Shown: positions 36,707 through 44,732 of the stretch, one piece after another
Layout: each line of letters begins with the position of its first letter
Numbering within the stretch: the first letter of the stretch is position 1
Assembly (NCBI RefSeq): GCF_040448685.1
Contig: NZ_CP159290.1
Location: forward strand, 4,216,001 to 4,280,000
From: Cellulosimicrobium sp. ES-005
GTDB lineage: Bacteria > Actinomycetota > Actinomycetes > Actinomycetales > Cellulomonadaceae
Direction: 5' to 3'
DNA length: 64,000 nucleotides
The notes under the pieces: model-generated
What the model was told of the DNA's origin: nothing
What the model saw: the letters and a program-made list of their open reading frames with translations, nothing else
The model's database searches: none
Made by a program: the position numbers and the translations under genes

Positions 36707-38320
36707 TCACGACGTCATGACGCGCGTGTGCAGGGCCTGCACGGCGTACCGGGCGGCCCAGAACGCGCCGTGCTGCCACGCCGAGATCTCGGACATCCAG
36801 TCGCCCGCGAAGTACACGTTCCCCGCACCCTGCTGGAGCTGCTTGAAGCGCGACGACTGCGTATTCGGGTAGGCCCACGCGCCCTCGATGTAGGGCACCT
36901 TGTGCCACGCGATGGAGAACGAGCTCTCCAGCTCGGTCCGGTACTTCTCGCCGTGGATCTTCACGCCCTGCTCGACGGCGCGCATCTCGCGCTGCCGCGG
37001 CGTCATGTCGGCGTAGGCGCGCGCGTTGGCCCCGGTGTTGTAGTAGCCGACGACGAGTCCACGGCGCTCGCCGTACCCGTAGGAGGGGTACCAGACGTGG
37101 GCGAGGTCCATGTCGGTCTCGGTGATGCCGCCGAAGATCCGGTGGTCGTCCTCCCAGAACCGCGAGCGGTACTCGAGCCCGATCTTGCCCGCCGGCGAGC
37201 CGATCGCGAACTCGCCGAGGGCGGCGTCGATGTCCGGGCCCCAGTTCGTGTCCCAGCGGCGCATGAGCCCCGCGGGCGCGGCGACGATCGCGAAGTCCGC
37301 GTCGACCTGGCGGGTCTTGCCGTTCGGCGCGGTGTAGGTGACCGTGACGCCGCTCGTGGTGTTCTGCACGCCGGTGACCGGCGAGCTGAACAGGACGTTC
37401 TGCTTGCCGATGGCCCGCACGAAGTAGTCGTAGGTCGTGTCCATGCCGCCCTTCGGCTGGAACATGAGCATCGACTGCTCCCAGTTGATCTCGAACGGGA
37501 AGTACTGGCCCACCTTCGACGCGAGCACCTCCGAGACCGTGCCGGGGCCGGGGAGCGGCGTGCCGTGCTCGTTCCAGGCGGACGGGTAGACCGAGAACCC
37601 GCGGTTGTCGCCGCCGCGGTAGCTGCCGTCGGACTGCAGCGACCCCCAGGACCGGAGGAACGCCCGCAGGTTCTCCTTGTCCGCGGCCGAGAGCTTCTGG
37701 TCGAGCGCGCCCTGGTCGGTCGCGTAGCTCAGCAGCTCGGACGTGTAGCCGAACACGTCCGCCTTCGCCGTGCGGTACCGGACCGGGTTGCCGGGGGTGG
37801 CGCCCGAGCGCTCGTTGTACAGGTAGGCGTCGGCGTTCGCGTTGGTGAACACCTCGTAGGGGACGCCCAGCTCGCGCAGGTAGTCCATGGTGACCATCCA
37901 CTGCGCGATGCGGCCCGCGCCGGCGTTCATGTACACGCCGTCGGAGAACCGGGCCTTCTGGGTGACGCCGTTGACGTCCGTCTCGGAGTCGCCCCCACGT
38001 ATCGTCAGCGTCCGGCCGCCGGGCCGGTGGCGCGCCTCGAGCACCGTGACCCGGTACCCCGCCTTCTGCAGCTCGTACGCCGAGGCGAGACCCGCGGGTC
38101 CGGCGCCCACGACGACGACCTTCTTGGCGGAGCGACCCGTCAGGCTGAAGTCGCTGCCCTGCGGCGGCGTCCACGACTCGTTCCGTGGCTGCGCGGCGGC
38201 CGTCGGCGCGAGCCCGACCGCCCCCATCGTCGCGAACATGACGCCGGCGCTGGAGCCGACCCCGACGGCCTGGAGGAAGCTGCGGCGCGAGACGCCGGAC
38301 GTCTTCTCGTCAGTGACCAT
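36707..38320 (-). CDS. Tat-exported flavin monoamine/L-amino-acid oxidase
   Basis: A 537-aa FAD enzyme that oxidises amines or amino acids to imines with release of hydrogen peroxide. It starts with a twin-arginine signal, [14 protein letters not shown], cleaved probably after TAAA (~44). The FAD motif [21 protein letters not shown] (~69-85; shown in part: [15 protein letters not shown]) and [10 protein letters not shown] follow. The C-terminal FAD site is [20 protein letters not shown]. The family is amine oxidase (PF01593). The substrate is unknown. Divergent from the exported RidA gene. ATG start at 38320 with gaggg upstream. Confidence 0.9.
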   Translation of the reverse strand: MVTDEKTSGVSRRSFLQAVGVGSSAGVMFATMGAVGLAPTAAAQPRNESWTPPQGSDFSLTGRSAKKVVVVGAGPAGLASAYELQKAGYRVTVLEARHRPGGRTLTIRGGDSETDVNGVTQKARFSDGVYMNAGAGRIAQWMVTMDYLRELGVPYEVFTNANADAYLYNERSGATPGNPVRYRTAKADVFGYTSELLSYATDQGALDQKLSAADKENLRAFLRSWGSLQSDGSYRGGDNRGFSVYPSAWNEHGTPLPGPGTVSEVLASKVGQYFPFEINWEQSMLMFQPKGGMDTTYDYFVRAIGKQNVLFSSPVTGVQNTTSGVTVTYTAPNGKTRQVDADFAIVAAPAGLMRRWDTNWGPDIDAALGEFAIGSPAGKIGLEYRSRFWEDDHRIFGGITETDMDLAHVWYPSYGYGERRGLVVGYYNTGANARAYADMTPRQREMRAVEQGVKIHGEKYRTELESSFSIAWHKVPYIEGAWAYPNTQSSRFKQLQQGAGNVYFAGDWMSEISAWQHGAFWAARYAVQALHTRVMTS

Positions 38321-38677
38321 GTGGCTGGAGCCCTCTCGTCCACGGCCTGACGGGCGGACGGCCCGGCCCACGATGCCGGGTGCCGCCGTCAGCACCGCGG
38401 CCGACGCTAGGCACGCGTCGTCGCGAACGTGGGTCCGGTGCGTTTCGCGCCCGTCAACACGCGGCGGCTCGCGTAAACGTCTCGTGTCGGCGCCGTCGTG
38501 CCTGGTCACGGGGCGGTGCGGCGCGCGCTGCCGGTGCCCGACCGCCGGGCGACGAGCCGACACGCGCCCGTCACGCCCCCGAAACGGTGCGCGTCTAGCG
38601 TCACCGCTCCGGCGGCCGTCGCGGCCCGCCGGAGCGGGCGTCAGGGTGGCGCCCGCCGTCCCCGCCAGGAGGCCTGC
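38321..38677. promoter_or_regulatory. Divergent control region between amine oxidase and RidA
   Basis: 357 bases without a gene. CTAGCGTC occurs toward ridA (38595-38602) and inverted toward the oxidase (38403-38410), each a plausible -10 context. GAAACG is found near both. The symmetrical placing suggests joint control. No terminator or repeat family member is seen. Confidence 0.4.
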
Positions 38678-39316
38678 ATGAAGAACCGCACCAAGGTCGT
38701 CGTCGCCGTCGCCGTCACCGCCGCCGTCGCCGTGCCCGGGACCGCCGTCGCCGCAGGGAAGCTCTTCGAGCCGAAGCCCACCGAGTCCTTCTCGTTCGTC
38801 ACCGGCGACACCCCGTCGATCGCCGACGGCGTCGCGTTCGGCAAGAACGTCGCCTGGTACAAGTCCTCGGGCCTCGGGCCCTCCGCGATGAACACGGCGC
38901 CGGGGGCCGGCGCCGAGGAGCGCTACATCCCCACCGACGTGTTCCCCGGAGGGGTGCTGCCGGCGGGCGTGACCATCACCGAGGCGCAGGGGATCAACGT
39001 CCTCATGCGGATCGGCGAGAACCTCGAGCGGGCCGGGCTGTCCTACGACGACGTCGTGTCCATGCGCGTGTTCCTCCAGAACCCCGCGGGGCAGGAGAAG
39101 ATGGACTTCGCCGGCTGGAACCGCGCCTACCGGCAGTTCTTCGCGAACACGAACCTCGCGACGGGGAAGCCGATCGACGTCCAGCTCGGCTCCGCCACGA
39201 CCGCGCCGATGGTCGTCAACGCCGCGCGGCCGTCGCGGTTCGCGCTCGAGATCGAGAACCTTCCCGTGAACGGCTGGCTCGTCGAGGTCGAGGTGGACGC
39301 GGTCTACCCGAAGTGA
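38678..39316 (+). CDS. Exported RidA-family protein
   Basis: Rid proteins hydrolyse reactive enamines/imines to ketones and ammonia. This 212-aa member carries a Sec signal, [20 protein letters not shown], ending near AVAA (~26), unusual for a normally cytosolic family. The RidA core is at ~95-212: [28 protein letters not shown] and the strand [27 protein letters not shown], with Arg187 at the place of the catalytic Arg of RidA. It has a ~60-residue N-terminal extension over standard RidA (~128 aa). Strong ribosome site aggaggc before the ATG. Divergent from the oxidase. Confidence 0.85.
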   Translation: MKNRTKVVVAVAVTAAVAVPGTAVAAGKLFEPKPTESFSFVTGDTPSIADGVAFGKNVAWYKSSGLGPSAMNTAPGAGAEERYIPTDVFPGGVLPAGVTITEAQGINVLMRIGENLERAGLSYDDVVSMRVFLQNPAGQEKMDFAGWNRAYRQFFANTNLATGKPIDVQLGSATTAPMVVNAARPSRFALEIENLPVNGWLVEVEVDAVYPK

Positions 39317-39320
39317 CGCA

Positions 39321-39356
39321 CGACGGGCCGGCGCCCCCGAGGGTGCCGGCCCGTCG
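39321..39356. terminator. Terminator between ridA and the MurA-like gene
   Basis: CGACGGGCCGGC and its complement around a 12-base centre, between two converging stops. Confidence 0.8.
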
Positions 39357-39370
39357 CGTCGGTCGTCGGC

Positions 39371-40906
39371 TCAGTCGCGGAAGGTCTCGATGTTGGCGCC
39401 GAGCTCGCGCAGGCGCTCCGTGAGGCCCTCGTAGCCGCGCGCGATGATGTCCACCCCGCGCAGGACCGAGGTGCCCTTCGCGGCGAGCATCGCGAGGAGG
39501 ATCACGACGGCGGGGCGCAGCGCCGGCGGGCAGCTCACCTCGGCGCCCGACCAGCGCGTCGGGCCCGTCACCTGGAGCCGGTGGGCGTCCAGGAGCCGCA
39601 CGTCCGCCCCGAGGCGCGTGAGGTCGGTGAGGTGGATCGCACGGCCCTCGTAGACCCAGTCGTGGATGAGCGTCGTGCCCTGCGCGTTCGCGGCGATGAC
39701 CGCGAAGAACGGCAGGTTGTCGATGTTGAGGCCGGGGAACGGCATGGGGTGGATCTTGTCGATCGGGGCGTGCAGCTCGCTCGGGTGCACGGTGACGTCG
39801 ACGAGGCGCGTCCGGCCGTTGCGGGACAGGTACTCGGTGCTCTGCGTGTAGCGCAGGCCCATCTCGGACAGGGTCGCGAGCTCGATCTCCATGAACTCGA
39901 TCGGGACGCGCGCGACCGTGATCTCGGAGCCGGTGACGATGCCCGCCGTGAGCAGGCTCATCGCCTCGACCGGGTCCTCCGAGACGGCGTACTCCACGTC
40001 CACGTCGATGTCGGTGCGGCCGTGGACGCGCAGCGTCGTCGTGCCGATGCCCTCCACCCGGACGCCGAGCAGCTCGAGGTAGAAGCACAGGTCCTGGACC
40101 ATGTAGTTGGGGCTGGCGTTGCGGATCGTCGTCACGCCGTCGCGGCGGGCCGCGGCCATGAGCGCGTTCTCGGTGACGGTGTCGCCGCGCTCGGTGAGCA
40201 CGACCGACAGGTCCGTGCCCGACGCCGGCGCGACCGTCGCGTGGTAGTTGCCGCCCGTCGCCGTGACCGCGAGGCCGAACGGCCGCAGCGCGATCATGTG
40301 GGGCTCCACGGTGCGCGTGCCGAGGTCGCAGCCACCGGCGTACGGGAGCTCGAACGCGTCCCGGAGCCCGAGCAGCGGGCCGAGGAACATGATGATCGAG
40401 CGGGTGCGTCGCGCGGCGTCGACGTCGATCGCGGCGAGGTCGAGCTGGTCCGGCACGACGATCTCGAGGTCGCGGCCGCCGGTCGTCCAGGTCGCGCGGA
40501 CGCCGATGGAGCGCAGCACGTCGACGATGCGGTCGACCTCGACGATGCGGGCGACGCCGCGCAGGGTCGTGCGACCCCGGTTGAGCAGCGACGCGCACAG
40601 GAGCGCGACCGCGCCGTTCTTCGAGGAGTTGACGTCGATGCGCCCGGACAGGGTGTGGCCGCCCTGGACGCGCAGGTGCGCGTGCTTGGGCCCGCCGAGG
40701 CTGATGATCTCGGAGTCGAGCGCGAGGCTGATGCGGTTGAGCATCTCGAGGCTGAGGTTCTGGGCGCCCTGCTCGATGCGGTGCACGGCGCTCTGGCTCG
40801 TGCCGAGCCGCTCGGCGAGCTGGGTCTGCGTGAGGCCCCGGTTCTGGCGGGCGCCGCGGATGAGCGTGCCGACCTGCGTGAGGGGGGCGTCGTCGATCGC
40901 TGTCAT
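39371..40906 (-). CDS. HTH-MurA fusion (UDP-GlcNAc 1-carboxyvinyltransferase-like)
   Basis: MurA adds enolpyruvate to UDP-GlcNAc, the first committed step of peptidoglycan. This 511-aa protein begins with an XRE-type HTH, VGTLIRGARQNRGLTQTQL then AERLGTSQSAVHRIEQGAQN (~12-50), continuous with an EPSP-synthase fold. Of the MurA active-site features, SKNGAVALL (Lys-Asn pair), GGCDLGTR (Cys193 and Arg198) and RGYEGLTERLRELGAN are present. FPTDMQ of E. coli MurA appears as FPGLNIDNL. At least the core chemistry residues remain, but the differences suggest a divergent paralogue. An AT-rich palindrome stands ten bases upstream of the start. Confidence 0.85.
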   Translation of the reverse strand: MTAIDDAPLTQVGTLIRGARQNRGLTQTQLAERLGTSQSAVHRIEQGAQNLSLEMLNRISLALDSEIISLGGPKHAHLRVQGGHTLSGRIDVNSSKNGAVALLCASLLNRGRTTLRGVARIVEVDRIVDVLRSIGVRATWTTGGRDLEIVVPDQLDLAAIDVDAARRTRSIIMFLGPLLGLRDAFELPYAGGCDLGTRTVEPHMIALRPFGLAVTATGGNYHATVAPASGTDLSVVLTERGDTVTENALMAAARRDGVTTIRNASPNYMVQDLCFYLELLGVRVEGIGTTTLRVHGRTDIDVDVEYAVSEDPVEAMSLLTAGIVTGSEITVARVPIEFMEIELATLSEMGLRYTQSTEYLSRNGRTRLVDVTVHPSELHAPIDKIHPMPFPGLNIDNLPFFAVIAANAQGTTLIHDWVYEGRAIHLTDLTRLGADVRLLDAHRLQVTGPTRWSGAEVSCPPALRPAVVILLAMLAAKGTSVLRGVDIIARGYEGLTERLRELGANIETFRD

Positions 40907-40916
40907 GCGAGCGACG

Positions 40917-40936
40917 ATAACTCATGGATGAGATAT
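40917..40936. promoter_or_regulatory. AT-rich palindrome before the HTH-MurA gene
   Basis: ATAACTCATGGATGAGATAT has 9-base arms with one mismatch. It is ten bases from the ATG at 40906 and overlaps AT-rich hexamers usable as -10. It is a likely operator, perhaps for the gene's own HTH domain. Confidence 0.6.
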
Positions 40937-41067
40937 TCACGCGCCGACGCGGCGTGGTCGTGCCGAGATCACGGGTTCGTCACAGGATCTCCATCCGTGT
41001 CGTGAGATAGGTGCGAACGTGCTCGCGGGCGCGTGGCCCCGTTGCCCGGCTCGTCGTCGCTCGTCCG

Positions 41068-41769
41068 CTACGAGGGCCAGCGACCGTCCGCGCCGGCCCC
41101 GACGTAGGGCGGCTCTCGCTCGGGGTCGAGCGCGTCGACCCAGCGGCGGTGCGCCGCGACCTGCAGGTCGTGGAGGGCGTCGGGGCCCAGGGCGCCGAGG
41201 TCCGGGAAGGCGCGCGCGAGGGCGTCGAGGAGGTCCAGCGTGGCGAGGACGTCGGCGTCCGCCGTGTGCAGCGGACCGACGTCGAGCACCTCGTAGCGCG
41301 CGCAGAGGTCGACGAGCCGGCGCTTGCCCTCGCGCGCCGGGTCCCACGCCCGGTCGAGCACGAGCGGGTCGAGCACCGGGCGCACGGGCCGGCCGAGCCG
41401 GGCGGCGAGGGTCGGCAGGCCGTGCCGGACGAGCTCCGCGTCGAGGAGGGAGAGGTCGAACGCGGCGTTGTACGCGACGAGCGGGACGCCGTCGCGCTGG
41501 GCGTCGACGACGAGCGTCGCGATCTCCTCCAGCGCCTCGGCCGGCACGCCACCGCGGGCAGCCGCGTGCGCCGTCGTGACGCCGTGGATCGCCGTCGCCT
41601 CGGCGGGGATCTCGACGCCGGGGTCGAGGAGCCACGTCCGCACGTGCGTCGACCCGGGCTCGCGCAGGACGAGGGCCGCGGTGACGATCCGGTCGACGTC
41701 CACGTCGACGCCCGTGGTCTCGGTGTCGAGACCGAGGAGCGGTCCCGCCGTCCAGGGCGTCGTCGTCAT
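41068..41769 (-). CDS. DEDDh 3'-5' exonuclease (DnaQ fold)
   Basis: A 233-aa exonuclease. The DEDDh residues are seen: Asp and Glu in LLGLDTETTG (~12-20), Asp in LVAYNAAFDLSLLD (~105), and His and Asp in HTADADVLATLDLL (~170). HGVT precedes the second motif as in DnaQ/RNase T relatives. It is not fused to a helicase or nuclease. Typical substrate would be single-stranded DNA or RNA ends; the role is unassigned. ATG start at 41769. The upstream gap to 41903 has no gene. Confidence 0.88.
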   Translation of the reverse strand: MTTTPWTAGPLLGLDTETTGVDVDVDRIVTAALVLREPGSTHVRTWLLDPGVEIPAEATAIHGVTTAHAAARGGVPAEALEEIATLVVDAQRDGVPLVAYNAAFDLSLLDAELVRHGLPTLAARLGRPVRPVLDPLVLDRAWDPAREGKRRLVDLCARYEVLDVGPLHTADADVLATLDLLDALARAFPDLGALGPDALHDLQVAAHRRWVDALDPEREPPYVGAGADGRWPS

Positions 41770-41902
41770 GGTGCACCTCGGGGTCTCGCTCGGGTCCCGG
41801 CGCGCGTCGCGGCCGGTGCCGCCGGACGTCCCGGCGACGAGCGTCACCCTGCCAGCGCCCACCCACACGGCGGTCGTGCAGGTGACGGGCACGGCCCGCC
41901 GG

Positions 41903-41908
41903 TAGGCT
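41903..41908 (+). promoter_or_regulatory. -10 element of guaB3
   Basis: TAGGCT ends six bases before the GTG at 41915. Confidence 0.55.
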
Positions 41909-41914
41909 GGCCCG

Positions 41915-43039
41915 GTGAGCAACGAGATCGAGATCGGACGTGGCAAGCGCGGTCGGCGCGCGTTCTCCTTCGACGACGTCGCGGTCGTGCCGTCCCGGCG
42001 CACGCGCGACCCGAAGGAGGTGTCGGTCGGCTGGCAGATCGACGCGTACCACTTCGAGCTGCCGATCCTCGCGGCGCCCATGGACTCGGTGATGAGCCCG
42101 GCCACGGCCGTCGCGCTCGGCAACCACGGCGGCCTCGGCGTGCTCGACCTCGAGGGCCTCTGGACGCGCTACGACGACCCCACCGCGCTCCTGGAGGAGA
42201 TCGCGGCGCTCGAGCCGCTCGAGGCGACGCGGCGCATGCAGGAGATCTACGCGGAGCCCATCAAGCCGGACCTCATCACGCAGCGCCTCAAGGAGATCCG
42301 CGCCGCGGGCGTCACGGTCGCCGGCGCCCTGTCGCCGCAGCGTACCCAGGAGCACTACCAGACCGTCGTCGACGCGGGCGTCGACCTCTTCGTCATCCGT
42401 GGCACGACCGTCTCGGCCGAGCACGTCTCCGGCGTCGCGGAGCCGCTCAACCTCAAGCGGTTCATCTACGAGCTCGACGTCCCGGTCGTCGTCGGCGGCG
42501 CGTCCACGTACACCGCGGCGCTGCACCTCATGCGCACGGGCGCCGCGGGCGTCCTCGTCGGCTTCGGGGGCGGCGCGGCGCACACCACGCGCGTCTCGCT
42601 CGGGATCCACGCGCCCATGGCGACGGCGGTCGCGGACGTCGCGGCCGCGCGCCGCGACTACCTCGACGAGTCGGGCGGCCGGTACGTGCACGTCATCGCC
42701 GACGGCGGCGTCGGCCGCTCGGGCGACCTGGTGAAGGCCGTGGCCTGCGGTGCGGACGCCGTGATGATCGGTGCCGCGCTCGCGCGCGCCGAGGAGGCTC
42801 CCGGCCGGGGTTGGCACTGGGGCTCGGAGGCGCACCACGCACAGCTCCCGCGCGGCGAGCGCGTGCGCGTCGGCACCGCCGGCACGCTCGAGGAGATCCT
42901 CTTCGGCCCGGGCCGCCAGGCCGACGGCACGCTCAACCTCGTCGGCGCCCTGCGGCGCGCGATGGCCACGACCGGGTACTCCGACCTCAAGGAGTTCCAG
43001 CGCGTCGAGGTCGTCGTCTCGCCGTACCAGCCGCGCTGA
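41915..43039 (+). CDS. guaB3: GuaB3-family IMP dehydrogenase-related protein
   Basis: A 374-aa TIM-barrel protein related to IMPDH but without CBS domains. It starts SNEIEIGRGKRGRRAFSFDDVAVVPSR, then ILAAPMDSVMSPATAVALGNHGGLGVLDLEGLW (in parts) and VIADGGVGRSGDLVKAVACGADAVMIG. The loop that bears the catalytic Cys in GuaB reads GFGGGAAHTTRVSLG, with His223 where GuaB has Cys321, so normal IMPDH chemistry through a Cys adduct seems impossible. The family is common in actinobacteria beside guaB. A GNAT gene follows eight bases on. Confidence 0.92.
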   Translation: MSNEIEIGRGKRGRRAFSFDDVAVVPSRRTRDPKEVSVGWQIDAYHFELPILAAPMDSVMSPATAVALGNHGGLGVLDLEGLWTRYDDPTALLEEIAALEPLEATRRMQEIYAEPIKPDLITQRLKEIRAAGVTVAGALSPQRTQEHYQTVVDAGVDLFVIRGTTVSAEHVSGVAEPLNLKRFIYELDVPVVVGGASTYTAALHLMRTGAAGVLVGFGGGAAHTTRVSLGIHAPMATAVADVAAARRDYLDESGGRYVHVIADGGVGRSGDLVKAVACGADAVMIGAALARAEEAPGRGWHWGSEAHHAQLPRGERVRVGTAGTLEEILFGPGRQADGTLNLVGALRRAMATTGYSDLKEFQRVEVVVSPYQPR

Positions 43040-43047
43040 GCCGCACC

Positions 43048-43665
43048 GTGACGGGGCGCGTCGCGGACGGACCGCGGCTGACGCGCGCGGGCGCCGCCGT
43101 GCCCGGGCGGGCGCGTGAGGAGTCGCTCGACGGCGGCCTCCGCGGTCAGGACGCGGACGTCGCCTTCGCGGACGTCGCGGACGACGACGTCGAGGACGTC
43201 GTCGCCCTGTGGCGCGCGTGCGACCTCACCCGGCCGTGGAACGACCCGTACCGCGACCTCGCGGACGCCCGGCTGGGGGAGACGTCCACGGTGCTCGTGG
43301 GCCGGGCGACGCGCGACCTCCCGGGACGGGCGTCCGCCGACGGCGACCCCGGCGGCGGTCCCAGCGGCGTCGTCCGCGCGGGCGAGGTCGTCGCGTCGGC
43401 GATGGCCGGCGTCGACGGGCACCGCGGCTGGCTGTACTACGTCGCCGTGGACCCGCGCCTGCAGGGCACCGGCACGGGTCGCGCCACGGTCGTCGCGGCG
43501 GAGGCGTGGCTCGCCGCGCAGGGCGCGCGCGCCGTGCGCCTCATGGTGCGCTCGACCAACGACGCGGTCCGCGGCTTCTACGAGCGCCTCGGCTACGTCG
43601 ACCAGGAGTGCGTCGTCCTCGGTCGACCGCTCGGCGCGGCGGACGCGCGCGACGCCGGGCGATGA
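43048..43665 (+). CDS. GNAT acetyltransferase, YpeA-like
   Basis: The 205-aa protein has the YpeA-type segment VVALWRACDLTRPWNDPYRDL, followed by the GNAT core GWLYYVAVDPRLQGTGTGRATV (in parts: LYYVAVDP, GTGTGRATV) and VRLMVRSTNDAVRGFYERLGYVDQECVVLGR. Substrate unknown. The first ~35 residues are not conserved, so the true start may be later; the GTG at 43048 is the first after guaB3. It overlaps the next GNAT by four bases (ATGA), suggesting a guaB3-GNAT-GNAT transcript. Confidence 0.82.
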   Translation: MTGRVADGPRLTRAGAAVPGRAREESLDGGLRGQDADVAFADVADDDVEDVVALWRACDLTRPWNDPYRDLADARLGETSTVLVGRATRDLPGRASADGDPGGGPSGVVRAGEVVASAMAGVDGHRGWLYYVAVDPRLQGTGTGRATVVAAEAWLAAQGARAVRLMVRSTNDAVRGFYERLGYVDQECVVLGRPLGAADARDAGR

Positions 43666-44723
43666 CGACGACGGCCTGGGCGCCGGACGCCGACGACCTG
43701 GCCGCGCTCGAGGCCGAGCACCGTGCGCGGGTGCGCGCGCTCGACCCGCTCGTCGCGGTCCCCGACCTGGGCGCCGCGCCGGACGACGCGCGGCTGCTCG
43801 CGGTCCGGCTGCTCGACGGGTCCCGGGCCGCGGGTCTCCTCACGGCCGGCGACGTCGGCGCCGACTCGTCGACCGCGCTGTTCCGCCCGCTGCGCGAGCA
43901 CCGGCTGCGCGCACGGGCGGCCGGCCCCGACGTCCCGGGCGCGGTCGCCGCGCTCCTCGCCGCCTGGGCGGCGCGCGTCGCCGGGGACCCGGGCGTCCCG
44001 CCCGTCGGCGACGGCGTGCGCCAGGTGGGCCCGGCACCGCGCGACCACGGCATGGTCCTCCTGTGGCCGAGCCGGGACGTCGAGGCCGTCGCGGCGCTCG
44101 CCGCGCACGGGATGCGCCCGACCGTCCACCTGGCGGCGCGGCGCGGGACGGCACCCGCCGCGTCGCGGGGTCGTGCCGGTGCGGTCGTGCGCGACGCGAC
44201 GGCCGACGACGTCCCGGCGCTCGTGGCGCACCAGCTCGCCGAGCTCGCGTACGACGAGCTCGTGGGCGCGGCCCGGGTGCGCCCCGGAGCCCGGGAGCAC
44301 CTCGCGACCCAGGTCGCGGGCGCGGTGGCGAACCCGGCCACGACGTTCCTCGTCGCGACGGCGGCCCGGGCCGAGGCTCGCGGGGGCGCGTCCGGGGAGC
44401 GAGGCGAGGACGTCCTGGGCGTGGTCGCGGTCGAGCCGCCGGAGCGGTCCGGGGCGGTCGCCGGGACGGTCACGGCCGGACCGGTCTCCTACCTGGTGCT
44501 CCTGCACGTGACCGGCGCGGCGCGCGGCGCCGGGGTCGGCGGTGCGCTCGTCGACGCGGCGCTCGCGCGCGTGCGGGAACGCGCCGGGAAGGACGCGGTC
44601 GTGCTCCTGCACCACGGCGTCCTCAACCCGCTCTCGGCGCCGTTCTGGGCGCGCCAGGGCTTCCGCCCCGTGCTCACGACCTGGGAGCTGCCCGTCACCG
44701 GTCCTGTCGGTCCGACGACGTAG
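43662..44723 (+). CDS. Double-length GNAT-family acetyltransferase
   Basis: 353 aa, about twice one GNAT domain. The C-terminal GNAT is clear: VVRDATADDVPALVAHQLAEL (~170), VLLHVTGAARGAGVGGALVDAAL with the acetyl-CoA loop (~285), and FWARQGFRPVLTTWEL at the end. The N-terminal half (~1-160) ends VEAVAALAAHGMRPTVHLAARR, which looks like the end of a degenerate GNAT domain. The function is unknown. ATG overlaps the previous stop. Confidence 0.75.
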   Translation: MTTTAWAPDADDLAALEAEHRARVRALDPLVAVPDLGAAPDDARLLAVRLLDGSRAAGLLTAGDVGADSSTALFRPLREHRLRARAAGPDVPGAVAALLAAWAARVAGDPGVPPVGDGVRQVGPAPRDHGMVLLWPSRDVEAVAALAAHGMRPTVHLAARRGTAPAASRGRAGAVVRDATADDVPALVAHQLAELAYDELVGAARVRPGAREHLATQVAGAVANPATTFLVATAARAEARGGASGERGEDVLGVVAVEPPERSGAVAGTVTAGPVSYLVLLHVTGAARGAGVGGALVDAALARVRERAGKDAVVLLHHGVLNPLSAPFWARQGFRPVLTTWELPVTGPVGPTT

Positions 44724-44726
44724 CCT
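44721..44726 (+). promoter_or_regulatory. -10 element of gabD2
   Basis: TAGCCT, starting in the previous gene's stop codon, ends six bases before the ATG at 44733. Confidence 0.45.
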
Positions 44727-44732
44727 GTCCCC

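Noticed and set aside
39371-40906. HTH-MurA as an artefact of a frameshift joining two genes
   Set aside because: One uninterrupted frame, with good family matches on both sides of the joint and no start site between them.
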